Shown piece by piece: positions 23,400 to 37,519 of a stretch of 64,000 bases of DNA; within the stretch, counting starts at the first letter, position 1; every line of letters starts with the position of its first letter. A program made the translations under genes and the position numbers. The stretch is taken from positions 1,426,001 to 1,490,000 of the forward strand of contig JAJNNX010000001.1 in NCBI GenBank assembly GCA_023159155.1, read 5' to 3'. The notes below the pieces were generated by a model. The model searched no databases and was not told the origin of the DNA. It saw nothing but the letters and a program-made list of their open reading frames with translations. This DNA comes from Ustulina deusta. Taxonomy: Eukaryota > Ascomycota > Sordariomycetes > Xylariales > Xylariaceae.

Positions 23400-26300
23400 T
23401 AGGTATCTAATATAATACCTAGTTCTTTAATTAGTTAGTTTATAAATATGGCCTTTTTTATAGCTTGTACTAATACTAATAATTCTGCTTTAGTTATTAA
23501 AATAGTTACTATATTTTATTTATTAGTATGCTATCTAATAACTTCTTTAAATAGCTTGATTATATATGCTTATAAACTTTTTTAGTTTAGTATATTGTTT
23601 ATAAACAATATATTGCTTGCAATCTTAAAATTGTTTTTATTTTTGAACTAAAGCAAATAGTACTAAATGTTTTTAAAGTAGTTAAACAAGCGATCTGCCA
23701 AGTTATAATATTAAGGCCTAAAGTTAATAAAAAATCTTAAAAGTTTTAATGCGCTAAACATAATATTAGGTCAAATAATTACAGCGGTATATAGTACTAA
23801 CCTAACTTTTTATTAATATAAGTATATTTTTTGTTTTGTAGTAAAGCTATTATAAGGCATTAGTTTAGCTTGTTTTATTAGAATAGATAAAAAAGTTAAA
23901 TAAGTAGTTTTTAGCTTAGAGATTTTTTTAATATATAAAGCTTAAAATAGCTAGATTAGTCTTTATTAATAATTTTTAATCATTTTAATGCTTAAGAACT
24001 ATTGCAAGTTATTACTACTAGTTAATTAATAAGCCGTTTAAAGCTATTTAATAGCTTTTTTAGCAATAAGCTTCTAATCTTTTTTATAAGCAAAAATAAT
24101 ATTATTTATATATATAAAGATTAGTACTTTATTATAAGCATAGCAATAAAGCTTATATAGTATAGCTTAATATCTTATTTTTTTAAGTATTAATATAAGC
24201 TCTTTTTGCTATAATAAAAATAACTTTTTTAAGCTATATAAAGTTTTGTTAAACTATAATACAGTTTAAGGTTTATAATAGTTAGGAGGCATTTTTATAT
24301 ATATCTCTTTATTAAGCTTTATATTAATAAACATATTAATAATATTATATTGCTTTAGTTCGAAGTTAAATTTAGCTGCTATTATAATAAAAATTCTAAA
24401 TAATTTTCTAGCAAAAATTAATATATATATAGTTTTAGTACTAAATTAAAGCTACTAATTACTTTGCACTACTAACTATACTTTGCATTTTATATAATAG
24501 CTATACTTATTAAACTTATATATATATACCTATATATACCCAAGTATTAGTTTTTTTTTAGTTAAATAAATACTAACCTTAATTTATAACTTTATTTTTT
24601 AGTAGTTTTTAAAATAATCTTTTTTAGCTTTTTTAAACTTTTTACTTATTAAGTAATGCTTAAAATCCTTATAAAACTTTAGTAGTAGTAATAAATTTTT
24701 TTAATAGATTTTGTACCTTTTAGCAACCTTTTATTCAAAAGTTTTTTTATTTCTATTTAATATATATAAGATTTTTTAATTATAACTTGACTTTTTACTA
24801 ATAAAATAGCTAATAAATTGTTTTAATAATTTGGCTTTTGCAGCTTTGCTTATTACTATACTGTTTTAATTTTCTAAAGCGCTTAGGCGTCCGCTTAAAA
24901 ACATAGCTTCCTAATAGCTTTTCTAAAAAGCAATAGTAATATAAAAAAAAATGCTAAATATATTTACTAAAGCATTAAAGTTTGTACGTAGCAGTTTAGT
25001 GCCTTTTAATGTTGTTCCTCTAGTTCTATAATTTTTAGATTTTGCTATAATATTCTAGGTTTAAAAAATAGGGTCCTTAAATCTAATAAAGTTTGCTATA
25101 ATATTCCAAGGTTTTTATAAATCAAAATTTTTAATAGTAGTGCTTTTTAATCTATTAAAATCTATTATAATATTTTAAAGTTTTTAAAAATAAAAGCTAC
25201 TTATAATAGCTATAAAAAAAGCGCTCGGTTATAATAACTTAAAAAATAAAAAATATAATAAAAAAAAAGTATTTATATAAAGTTAATCAGACTCTATTGC
25301 TTTATTTAATATAAAATATCTATAAGTTATGCTTTTTTTATTTTTTAATATACTTATAATAGTAATATTATTTTTGCTTTTAATAAAATATATATTTTTT
25401 AGTTTTTAACTAGCTATAGCTTTTAAAGTACTGCTTAACTAATTAGATTTAATAATATCTATTTTAGATAGTAATTAGATAATTTTATTAATTCTTTATT
25501 TAAAGAAATTATTTTTTAATTTATTAATATTGCTTAAAAATATAGTTTTTTTATTAAATATAATATTTTTAGTAAATATAATAGTATTAATTGCTAAAAT
25601 CTATATATAATATATATTAAAGGATTAGTAGCTTATAAGGTAGCTTATCTAAACTTTAGGATCTAATTTATTAAGTTTTCTTTTTTTTAGCTTGGCTTTT
25701 ATAGTTATTACATATGCCCTATAGCTATATATATATAAATAGCATAAATTAGGTTAATAGCAAGTAGTTACAATACTATCTCGGTTAAAAAAGTAAGCAT
25801 AAAACCTTTTATATAGGCTTTACTATTGGTATATCTACTTTAATATATAATTATATAAATATATAGCAGTTTTTATAATATTAGTCCAGAGGGTAATAAA
25901 TAATTTAAACCTAGTCCTTATAGCTTTAGTTTTATATTTAATAATATTACTAGCCTGCTTAGCGCTACTGTTCTGACTTTATATATTTAGAGCACATAGC
26001 TCAAAGACTATGCTATATTATTATCTAAAATATTTAGTAAAGTTATTATGTTTTAAAAGCTTATTGTTATATTTAAAAACTTAAACAATAGTATTGTAGT
26101 AAACTTATAAATATTTTACTAAATCTTTTAAAGCTTTAATTAATATTAGAAACTTTTAATTACGCAAGTAGTAATTAAAACTAAAGCTAGAATATTAATC
26201 TATTATAAGCATTAGTAAGTTTTCTAAATTATAACTTTTTTTATAATTATAAAAGTCCATAGCTAGCCATATTTCTAGCTTTGCTAGGCAATTTTGAAGT

Positions 26301-26450
26301 AATCTATTAATTTGCTATTATATTTTTACTATAGCATATGTTTTGCAATCTAAAATATATATTTTGTTTTTTAAAAATTATTATAACTTTACCCTTTTAG
26401 CTTATATTACTATATAATAAAGGGCATTAATACTTAGGTAGCTTAAATAG
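23400..26450 (-). pseudogene. Decayed copia pol of element A
   Basis: Order on the minus strand is integrase, reverse transcriptase, RNase H, which defines Ty1/copia. The integrase zinc-finger GHLG region is near 26410-26450 and its core near 25830-26280. The RT catalytic YVDD position reads YINN at 24097-24124 (both aspartates lost to G-to-A change). RNase H remains lie at 23400-23620. Frames are full of stops. It can be aligned nearly end to end with the pol relic of copia C on the other strand. Confidence 0.7.
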
Positions 26451-28147
26451 AAATACTACTAATATAGATTAGCTTTTAAAATAGGCCTTAAAGTTATTAC
26501 TGCTAGTTTATTTCTTTATATATAAAAAGCACTCTTTTTTATATTAAGTAGTAAATATTCTAATATAAACTAATAGTTTTGATTTTAAAAATAACAGAAT
26601 ATTAATCTATCTTATTGTTTTAGTACTATTATTACTAGCTTTATATCCTAGTATAAGCTTTGTTTTAAAAGTACCCGGAGTAACACTAAGTTATAAGCTA
26701 TTGTTAAACAATAGGCTATATTATATAATCTTATAATTATAGATCCTTTAGGCCTTTAAACATATATATTAATATTTCTAAATATAAATATAAGTATAAT
26801 TTTATTTTTTATATATATTTTGTTTTTTAGTAATACTATTTATAAATTATTAAATCTATTAATTTTGTTAAATATATATAAAGTGGTCCTAAAATCTAAA
26901 ATAGCTAAATTTTTTAGTTTATATATAGCTTTACTTTCTGACTTCTTATTAATAACAAAAGCAAACTATATTAATATTTGTTCTAGTTAAGCAAACAACT
27001 TATTTTTATTAGTTTTTGCTTTTTTTTCTTTCTATATATAATTAACAAGTTTTTTTAATTTTTTATTAATATTAAAGTTGGCTTATATTAGCTTAGTAAT
27101 AATTTAGCTAAAATAAAAATTATTTAGGGCTAATTTTAAAAAAAAATAATAATATTTTATTATATAGTAGAAGCCCAAACAGCCTCTATAAACATAATTA
27201 TTTAAACCGTAAATTCGTAAATTAACGCAAGGTTGTTTATTATTGCTTTTATTACCTTTATTACTATAGGGTCCGTAGCTACCTCGGCCTCAGCTTCTGC
27301 CTTTACTTCAAAAAAGAACTTATTAATTATCAGGAAGTATTTCTACCCTTTTAGCGTTATCTATAGCATTTCTAGCACTTTTATTATTATATAGTACTAG
27401 AAACGCTTTTTTATTAATATATATGTTTAGCCAATATATAATTGCTTAATAACTTGCTTTACTTCTTAAGTTAGCTACTATTTCTTAGTAAGTTAGTATA
27501 TTATTAAAGATTACTAATTAATTAATTATTTAAAAAGTAGTAATCTAGTTTTTAAAGACCTTTTTAAAGCATATTTCTAGGTTTATTATTAAGTAATTAA
27601 TATTATTTAGTTTAATAATTCTATATTTAAAAACAACAAAAATTATAGCTTTCTAACGTATTACCTATACACTAAAGTCCTTTAGCAGCTTATTTATCTC
27701 TTTTATATATTATTAGTATTAAGTTTTTGTTTATAATTGTTATATTGCCTCTAGTTATTAGTTAAAGTTTTTAAGTTTATTATACTACTTATTAATAATA
27801 TTAGTAGATTAGAAAATAGTTCTTATATAGTTTAAAAAAACAGTTTCGATTATTTACGCTATAAAATTAGCAATATATTTTTGGTAGATCTTGTAATTTC
27901 TTTTTATTATAATATATTAACTCTAGTCAACTTGGTAGGCCTTTTTACTATTTTTTGTTATTTTAAAAATACTTATAGGTTTGCTATTTAGGTTGATTTT
28001 TTTGTTTTAGAAAGTAATAATTAATTAGGAGCGTATTGATTAGTTAGTTATATATTTAAGATAGTCCTTAAATTCGGGTATTTTTAGTAATAGCATCTAT
28101 AGTGTTTGTTCTTTTGGTTAAAAGTATTCCTACAAATCAAGAGATAC

Positions 28148-28391
28148 TGTTGGATTTAGTGTTATAGAGCGTACCGCATATATATGTTTAGATCGCCTTG
28201 TTTATTATTGTTTCTTATAGGTCCTATTTTTTTTCTGTGAGGTATTTATTTATAAGCTCGCTAGTAAGTATAGCTAGGCCACACTTACTAAGCTATATTG
28301 TTAAGCCATAACGCTTATATAACTAAGTGATTCTGCCATCTATACTTAATTAGCTCTTTTTATAGCTATTAGCTATAGGCCAAATTTAACA
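28148..28391 (-). repeat. 3' LTR of copia B
   Basis: 244 bp, starts TGTTGGATTTAGTG and ends AAATTTAACA on plus. Partner at 35266-35509 has the same length and differs almost only by transitions. Confidence 0.9.
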
Positions 28392-29079
28392 TACTTTTTT
28401 AAAGAAAGTTACTCTAGTGATTTTTTTTATGTATATATTACTATAGCTATAAAAGTAGTTATAAGTAAGTATTAAAGCATAAATAGTATATAAGTAACTA
28501 GTATAGCATGCAAGTAACTATATAGGCTAGTTCTAAGTATTATATATATTATTATACAACTATTTAAAATATAGCATAGCAAGCTTAGTAAGCAAAAATG
28601 TTTGTAAAAAGGTGTGCTTATAAGTATAGTATGCGCAAGCTTACTTTTAGTATTGCTAAAGCTTTTTTTTTTGGTTTTTTTTTTTTTTTGGTTTTTATAA
28701 AATTTTTGTGGTAAGTTTTTAGAACTAAAATATTAAGCACTTTACTTTTTTGCAATAAGATCTATACTAATTTTTTTTTTAGTTTTGATTATAAAATTAT
28801 TTTCTGCTAGTATATTACTAACTATTAAAAAAAAAAAAGTATTTTTGTTATAAGTTTTAAGAAAGCTTTAGGTTGTTTAGTAAAAAGCTTACTAATATAT
28901 ATAAAAAAAATTGTTATAATGCTTTTTTTGCTTTTTTTTTTGCTTAAATTATAATAGTTAGCGCTTTTAATTAGGCTAAAACTTATAAATATAATATATA
29001 ACTGCTTTTTAAGTTAATAATTAATAGGTTTATTATTAATTTAAAGTTATTATTATTAAATAGTAATAATATTTCTGCG

Positions 29080-29340
29080 TGCTTTTTGTTTTGCTTTTTG
29101 TTTGTTGTAGAGTTTTTAGTACGTTATATTTTTGTTATTGCTATTACTACTACTGCTTTTTTAACGCTTTTTTGCCGAGCTTCCTTTGCTACTATTATTA
29201 CTTTTAGGATAGCTAGTTTTTTGCTAGCTTTGCCTAGTACTTATTGTTTGGTTTTTGGCCGGGTTATTTTGGTTATATTTGTATTACTGCTAGTTTTGCT
29301 TAGTCGAGCTTCTAGTAGCTAGGGTACTACGCCTGCTGCT
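29080..29340. other. Cytosine-retaining patch within copia B
   Basis: A 237-nt plus-strand ORF (29086-29322) exists here only because this stretch kept more C and G than its surroundings. On the element's coding strand (minus) one frame reads as Ser/Lys/Asn-rich low complexity (KSNNSSKGSSAKKR). I do not call either as a gene. Confidence 0.4.
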
Positions 29341-30289
29341 ATTACTTTTTATAGTTATAGCTATACTTTGTTTTTATAGCAAGTTAGTTCTTACTTATAG
29401 CTAGTATTTTTAAAGATTTTTTAAAAAATATTATATTTATAATATACTTATAGTACTTTTTAGAGTTGCTTAGATAGTAACTATATTAAAACGTTTAGTA
29501 ATAAGTTATAGTACTTACGGTATATTTCTAAATATATATATAAGCTTTTATAAATAAGCTCTTTAGTAATTAGTAATAAGTACTAATTATAAATAGCTTT
29601 GCTAACGTTAAGCTTTATATTTATTATTTCTGGGACATTTTTATAAGAAGCGCTAGTAATACTACTATTTAAGCTTTACAGACTATAGTCCGTACTATAC
29701 TATTTTTTTATTACTTAAAAAAAAAAAAGAAAAAATAAATGTTTTTTTTTTTTTTTATAAACTTTTTGCCACTCTATAGCAAGATTAGTACTTTTTAAAG
29801 TAGTTAAGTTTTTGTATTGTTAGCTCTAAGGCTTTTTAAATATATAAAAATATTTTATAATTTTTTTATTAATATATTGTAAGTTTATAATTTATGCTTA
29901 AATAATATTTAAATGTTTTATTTTATAGACTTTTTTTTAGGTAGTAAGTTTTCGATTTTTTTTTAAAAAACTAATATGTTTTACTAAGCTTTTTAGCTAT
30001 ATTTAAAAAGCTTATATAATTTAAGCTATTTTAAAAAAGTTGTTTACTTTAGTATAAATAAAGTTTTTATAAGTCTATTAGCGATTATATTATTAATAAG
30101 TATATATTCTATTATAATAGTTCTATTTTTAACTTTTTAGTATAGCTAATAGTTATAAATATTAATATATTATAGTTTAATATATAATAAGGCTATTTTT
30201 TTTATAACAAGCCTTATAGTTTGCTAATTATTATATTATATTTATATTTGCTAATTTTATAGCACTACCCCAAGCTTATTAATAAACCG

Positions 30290-31230
30290 GTTAATAAATA
30301 TTGTTTTTTTAGCTGCCTAAGCTAGAACTAAAAGCTTTGCTTTAGTTATAGATATAATAACTATATTTTATTTATTAGTTTGCTAATAGATTATTTTTTT
30401 AAAAAGCTTTATAATATAAGCTTAAGAGCTTTTTTAGTTAAAGGTATTATTTATAAAAAATATATTGCTAGCTATTATAAAATTATTTCTATTTCTAAAT
30501 TATAATATATAGTACTACGTAAAAAATAGGTATAATAAAAGTTTATTAATAGCTTAGTAGTACTTAAAGGAAAGATTATAGTTAAATTATATAAGTTTAA
30601 AAACTTTAAACGTTATATTTAGGTGTGTTATTACTATAGTATATAAAATCAACCCTATTTTTTGCTAGTAATGCTTAATACTAGCAAGTATAAAAATTTT
30701 TTTATATAAAAAAAACTTTTAAGCTTTTATTAGAGTAGTTATATAAGTTATAGCTGTAGTATTTTATAGCTTAGCGATCTTTTTAATATAAAAGGCTTAT
30801 AAAAGCTAAAAAAGGTTTTTTTTTTTATTTCTGATTATTTTAACGTTTAGGAACTATTATAGGTTTTTATTTTTAGTAAAGTTATAATGTATTTTAAGTG
30901 TAGCGATTGCTTTATCTGCGGTTTTTTGGCTTTTTTGCTTATATGCTATAACTATATTATTAATATATATAAATAGGAGTATACTTTTTAGGAAGTAGTA
31001 ATAGGGTTTATAGGGTATTGGTTTAAAGCTTATTTTTTGTAATAATTTAGTAAGCTCTTTTTGTTATAGTAAGGGAGACTTTTGGAGTTTGTATAGGGCT
31101 TGTAGTAGCTTAACTATAATATTTGGCTTCCGGTAGCCTGGAGGCATACATATATAGATCTTTTTATTTAATTTAGTATTTATAAAGGCATTTATAGCGT
31201 TATATTACTTAAGTTCTAGGTTAAACTTAG
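30290..31230 (-). pseudogene. Decayed RT/RNase H of copia B
   Basis: On the minus strand the RT active-site block reads PIYIYINNIVIA (YVDD to YINN), and RNase H remains follow at 30290-30490, with stops throughout. The integrase should lie upstream (33-34 kb), but I could not identify its motifs with confidence. Confidence 0.6.
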
Positions 31231-34200
31231 TAGTAATAGTTATTAATGTTTTAAAGGATTTTTTTGCTAGTGTGCTAATATAGGTATTTTTTTAGTTATT
31301 ATTTGGTTGCTAATTTTTTTATATTACTAGATAAGCTTTATATTTTTTATAATACTTATGTTTATTAAACTTATAAATATAAACTTATATATAATTTAAA
31401 ATGATCTTTTTTTGTAAAGAATTCTTGGGTACTTTTTTTTAGGTGTTTATTTTTTTATGGCTTTATAAGTAGGTAAGTTTTGTTTGTTTGAAATAATTTT
31501 TTAGCAAGTAGTTTATAAGATTTTTATGCTACTTTAGTAGTTATAATAGATCTTATTAGTATATATTTTTTTTTTAGTTTAGAAAAGTTTATAATTAAGC
31601 TTTTAAATAGCTAGTATCTAACTTAAAAGTTTTTTTTTTTTTATTAGTAAAGCTTTTAATAAGATTTATTAGCTATAATTAGTTATATAATAACTAATAA
31701 GCTTTTCTAAAGGTTTTTTTTTTTTTATTAATAGAGCTTTTAATAAGATTTAATAGTTATAATCAAATATATAATAAATAATAGGCTTTTTTAAAGGCCT
31801 TTTTTTTTTATTAATAAAGCTTTTAATAAGATTTAATAGCTATAATTAATTATATAGTAATTAATAAGCTTTTTTAGGAGCTTTTTCTTTTTTACTAATA
31901 GAGCTTTTAATAAAATTTAATAGCTATGATTAGTTGTAATAGATTTTTGAAAAACTTTTTAATAGCTTAGCTTTTTTGTTTTTAGTTATTAATTTGCTAT
32001 TAATAATTGTTGCTTTTTATAATCTAGCCATATTAAAGCTGGTTGCCTAGTAGGCTATAGTTAGAACACTAAGGGTTAACTTAGCAGGAGCTCGGTATTA
32101 ATTGTTAGGCAGCTTTTTGTTTAGGCTTAGATCTAGCAATTTAGCTTACAGTATTGCTAAATATAATAGGGCAGCTTTTAGACTCTATAGTAGTATTAGT
32201 AATTTAAAAGCGAACTATAAATCGGTATAAAAATAGAAGTCCTAATAAAAAGCTTTTGTTTTTTTTTTTATAGGCTTGTTTTTGTTAGAATTCTTTTCGG
32301 ACTTAGATTTATTAGCATTTTTAGTATTACTTTTTAAAAGTTAGCTAGTAAGCTTATTATTTTTTTGTTTATTAGCTATGTTTTTTTCGAGGTTAGAAAT
32401 ATTTTAGTAACTAATATTATTTATTAATATTTTATATGTTTCTAAAATTATTCTAAAAAAATTATTTTTAAATTTATTTTTATTACTATTAAAAAACTTG
32501 TTTTTATTAAAAACTACGTTTTTTGTTATTATAATTTTGTTTTTTTGGGGGAGCTAGATATAGTAGGTATTAATAGACTAGTAGTTTATTAAATAGCTTA
32601 TTTAGGCGTTAAGGTTAAACTTTTTATATTTTTGTTTTTTAAGCTTGGCTTTAGTAGTTATAGCAAATGCTATATACCTAAATATTTTTAAATAAAATAT
32701 ATAAAATATTTGATTATAGCTAATAAGCCTTTATAAGTAATCGAAATATAAATAGAATTTTTTATATAAAGTTTGCTAATAATTGATTTGCTTAAGTGTC
32801 TAATTATATAAATATATTGCTATTCGAACTATTTTAAGCTAAAGGAAAATAGGAAGCTTATAATTATTATATATTAAGTTTGTCTAATATTTAATAATAT
32901 TCCCTATTTTTTTAACTATTTTATTAAGATTTTGAGTATATAGTGGTAAGATTTTAAAGTTTATTTTATAGGTTTGTTTTATAACTATTGCTAAATATAT
33001 AGTTTTTTAATTATTACTAGCGATTTTATTATTATATTTTATAACCTTTATTTTATTATTATAGTATGTTTAAATATATTAAATATAATATTTAAGAATT
33101 TTTTAGATAGTACTAGTATGTTTATTATTAATATAATAGTTTTAAGTATAGCTTGAGTATTGATTAGTAACTAGTATAATATACTATAAGTGCTTATTTT
33201 TATTAGGAGCGTTAAATTTATAAAAATTAATAGTTAATTGGGCATTAGCTTTTGTAACTTTTAAGCAAACATTTTGTACTATTTTGCAGCAAGCTTTAGA
33301 TTTACTACATATTACACAGTTTATAGTTTAGATTTTGTTATTAGGGTATAAAATAATTGCTATTTTTTTTATATAATTAAACAACCGTTTTAAAAGTTTA
33401 GTACCTATATGTTCTAAATATTAGTACTACTTATAAAAGCTAGTTCGAGATCTAGAGCGCTTTGTATAGGAGTTTAGCAAGTTTTTTTATATATAGAACG
33501 CCTGCTTAGTTAAGCGTTCTGGGAGATATTTTATAATATATTAGCTATATATTTAGGTTAAAGAATATAGGGGTTTTTTTTATTAGTGTTTTAAAAGATC
33601 GGATTTAGGTTTATTATTTTAGTATATGCTTGTTTAGTTTAGGACTTATAAAAAAACTAGGTTAGTAGCTATGTTTAAACAAAAAGCAATATTATATAGC
33701 TAATATATAATTATGCTTTTTAGGCCCCGAGCTTTAATATTGATTTTGCTATAGCTATATATATAAATTGCGCTATTTTTTGCTAGTACTATATTGTTTA
33801 GGTTAGCGTTTTTTAAATATATAAAGCAATATGCTTAGTTAAATATATAAATAGTTAATCCAGAGTTTATTATAGTTAAATTATATAGTTTATATGTTTT
33901 AGTAAGTTTTTGGTTAGTAGTAAACAAGCTTGTTATTTTTGCTATAAAAGGCCTTAAAAGTTAATTATTCCAAAGGTTATCTTTTAGAACTTTAAATTTT
34001 ACTTTTTTTTTTTTTTATTGCTTTTGTGTTTTTTTTATTACCTATTTAACGCTTTTTTTATTTGCTATATATATTTTAGCTATTCTATTAATGCTTTAAT
34101 TAAGTTTTTAGCCTTTTGGTTAAAACTTTATAAATATAAGCTAGCAGTTTAATATATAGTAATAACTATAATATATAATATAGTTTTTTATATTTAGGTT

Positions 34201-35265
34201 TTTTTTTTTAGCTTTAGTTTTTATATTAATATAGAAGCGTTTAATAGAAGTGCTCTTAGAGCTCTTTCCTTAATTGTTTTAGTAGCTTTTATAACTATTA
34301 TTAGTTTAGTATTATTAATAGCTTTTATAATTTTAATAATTTTGTTTAAAGTGATTTTTTTTTTGATTATTTATAGGATTGTCTGAGTTGTTTTAGTTGT
34401 TAGAAAGTTTAAAAATATTAAAGGTATTTTTTTTAACAATTTTTTTAAAAATATAGGTTATATTTAAAATTATAGCTTTTTAGTATAGTTCGGTAGCAAT
34501 AGTCTAGTATTATAAAGTATTGTTTATAATAGTATTACAATAAATATTTTAAAAAAAAGTGACTTAGGCTAGATAAATATTTTATAAAGCTTTTTTTAAG
34601 TTAGTAATAAGCTTAAATAAGTCTATTGTTTTAGCGCTTTTTAAATAAGTTTTAAAGATTTTGTTAAGCTATTTATTTGCTTATTTAGTTAGATCTTTAA
34701 TAAGTTTTCTAGTTATAAAATTAATAAAAGCTTTGTATTCTAATTTATATCTAAACTTTAAAGCGCGTTAAATTATATTTTTAAGCTTTTTAAAGTTATT
34801 ATATTATTTATTAATTATTTGGTTAGCTTTTATTTATATTAAGCGGTAGTTCGAATAGACTATTTTATATATTTATTTAGTAAGCTTAGTAAGTTTAGTT
34901 CGGTAGTTAGTATAATGTTTAAAAATAGTTTTGTAGCGCTATTTAGCGTTTTAGTATAACGTTTTTCTAGTAATTGTTAGTTCTATATATATTGTAGTAT
35001 TAGGATTAGCGGCTCTAATAAAAAAAAAATCGCTAATTAGTGGCGCGCTTAGTAGCTAAAGCTATAAAGCTTGCTTTTTTTTTAGAACTATATATTTCTA
35101 AAAATTGCGGTTGCGAGCGCTAGTAGTAAAATCTTTTTTTTATAACAGGAAATCTTTTAGAAAATTAAACATAATAATATATTGTTTAAATATAGTAGCA
35201 ATCTTTATATATTTCTAGCTAAAAATTGCTTATAGTAGAGTATAAGAATTAATAAGACTTTTAAT

Positions 35266-35509
35266 TGTTAGATTTAATGTTATAGAGCGTACTGCATATA
35301 TATGTTTAGATTATTTTGTTTATTATTGTTTTTTGTAGGTCCTATTTTTTTTTTGTGAGGTATTTATTTATAAGCTTGCTAGTGAGTGTGGCTAGGCCAT
35401 ACTTACTAAGCTACGTTGTTAAGCTATAACGCTTATGTAACTAAGTGATCCTGCTATCTATGCTTAATTAGCTCTTTTTACAGCTACTAGCTATGGGCCA
35501 AATCTAACA
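35266..35509 (-). repeat. 5' LTR of copia B
   Basis: 244 bp. Immediately inside it (35265 downward on minus) is the primer-binding sequence ATTAAAAGTC, the same site as in copia A and C. Confidence 0.9.
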
Positions 35510-35515
35510 AATACT

Positions 35516-35686
35516 TGTCAGATTTGATGGGGTAAATTAGCTATCTTTTGGAACCCCGTTAAATAGATTCTCTACACACACCTAATTTATATAGCATGCA
35601 AAAAACTCTGCAATAGAACATAGAACAGAAAAAATTAGTAATAATTATTAATATAATTATTCAATTGGACTCGCTTATATCTAACA
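35516..35686 (+). repeat. 5' LTR of copia C
   Basis: 171 bp, TGTCAGATTTGATGGGG ... TATATCTAACA. It is followed at once by ATTAAAAGTT, the RIP-altered primer-binding site. Confidence 0.9.
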
Positions 35687-37519
35687 ATTAAAAGTTTTAT
35701 TTGTAAGAATACTATTTCCTAAAAGCTAGTATAAGCAACCAAGTAATATTATAGCTTTATTAGTAATTAATAAAGCTTTATTAGCTAAGCTAAAGAATTA
35801 TATACTTTAGAACAAGGTATTTATTGCAAAAGCAGTATTTTTTAATTTATAGGAATACTTTTAACTAAAAGAACGAACGCTATAAATGCTATTACTAAAA
35901 ATACCCAAATTTAAAAACTATTCTAAACATATAACCAATTAATTAATACGCTCTTAATTAATTATTACTTTCTAAAACAAAAAAATCAACCCAAACAGCA
36001 AACTTATAAATATTTTTAAAATAATAAAAAATGGCAAAAAAGCTTACTAAATTAACTAAAATTAATATATTACAATAAAAAAAAACTATAAAATCTATTA
36101 AAAACGTATTGCTAATCTTATAGCATAAATAATTAAAACTGTTTTTTTAGACTATACAAAAACTATTTTTTAACTTATTAATACTATTAATAAGTAATAT
36201 AACAAACTTAAAAACTTTAGCTAATACTTAGGGGCAATATAATAACTATAAACAAAAGCTTAATACTAATAATATATAAAAAAAAAAATAAGTTACTAAA
36301 GGACTTTAGTATATAAATAACGCGTTAAAAAGCTATAATTTTTATTGCTCTTAAATATAAAGTTATTAAACTAAATAATATTAATTATTTAATAATAAAC
36401 CTAGAAATATGCTTTAGAAAGGTCCTTAAGAACTAGATTACTATTTTTTAGATAATCAACTAATTAGTAATCTTTAATAATATATTAACTTATTAAAAAA
36501 TAGTAGCTAACTTAAAAAATAAAGCAAATTGCTAAGCAATTATATATTAGCTAAATATATATATTAATAAAAAGGCGTTTTTAGTACTATATAACAATAA
36601 AAGTGCTAGAAATGCTATAAATAATGCTAAAAAGATAGAAATATTTCCTAATAATTAATAAGTTCTTTTTTAAAGCAGAGGTAAAGGCCAAAGCTAAAGT
36701 AGCTGCGGACCCTATAGCAATAAAAGCAACAAAAGCAATAATAAACAACTTTACATTAACTTATAAACTTATAGTTTAAGTAATTATATTTATAAAAGCT
36801 ATTTGGGCTTTTATTATATAACAAAATATTATTATTTTTTTTTAAAATTAGCCCTAAATAATTTTTATTTTAGCTAAATTACTGCTAAACTAATATAGGC
36901 TAACCTTAATACTAATAAAGAACTAAAAAAACTTATTAATTATATATATATAAAAAAAAAAGCAAAAACTAATAAAAATAAATTGTTTGCCTAACTAAAA
37001 CAAATATTAATATAGTTTGCTTTTATTATTAATAAAAAATCAGAAAATAAAGCTATATATAAACTAAAGAACTTAGCTATCCTAAATTTTAAAACTACTT
37101 TATATATATTTAATAAGATTAGTAGATTTAATAATTTATAAATAGTATTGCTAAAAGATAAAGTATATACAAAAAACAGGATTATACTTATATTTGCATT
37201 CAGAAATATTAATATATATATTTAAGGGCCCAAAGGACCTATAATTATAAAATTATATAATATAGCCTATTGCCTAACAATAGCTTACAACCTAGTATTA
37301 CTTTAGGTATTTTTAAAACAAAGCTTATATTAAGATATAAAGCTAGCAATAATAGTACTAAAACAACAAAATAAATTAATATTTTGCTGTTTTTAAAATT
37401 AAAACTACTAGTTTGTACTAGAATATCTACTACTTAATATAAAAAAGAATGCTTTCTATATATAAAAAAATAAACTAGTAGTAATAATTTTAAAGCCTAT
37501 TTCAAAAGCTAATCTATAT

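Larger units (their letters stand above)
28148..35509 (-). mobile_element. Copia-type LTR retrotransposon B, 7,362 bp
   Basis: Flanked by two 244-bp LTRs (28148-28391 and 35266-35509) and by the target duplication gatac (28143-28147) / aatac (35510-35514), again one G-to-A apart. Coding strand is minus. RT (the YVDD position reads YINN near 30955-30985) and RNase H (30290-30490) are still visible. It is a different family from A/C: LTR length and sequence differ and it is 1.4 kb longer. It inserted into copia A next to copia C. About 1.6 kb between RNase H and the 3' LTR has no assigned function. Confidence 0.85.

Noticed and set aside
29086..29322. 78-aa hydrophobic plus-strand ORF in the AT-rich block
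   Set aside because: It lies antisense inside copia B in a C-retaining patch; the hydrophobicity comes from T-rich codons. No start context or neighbours support a gene.
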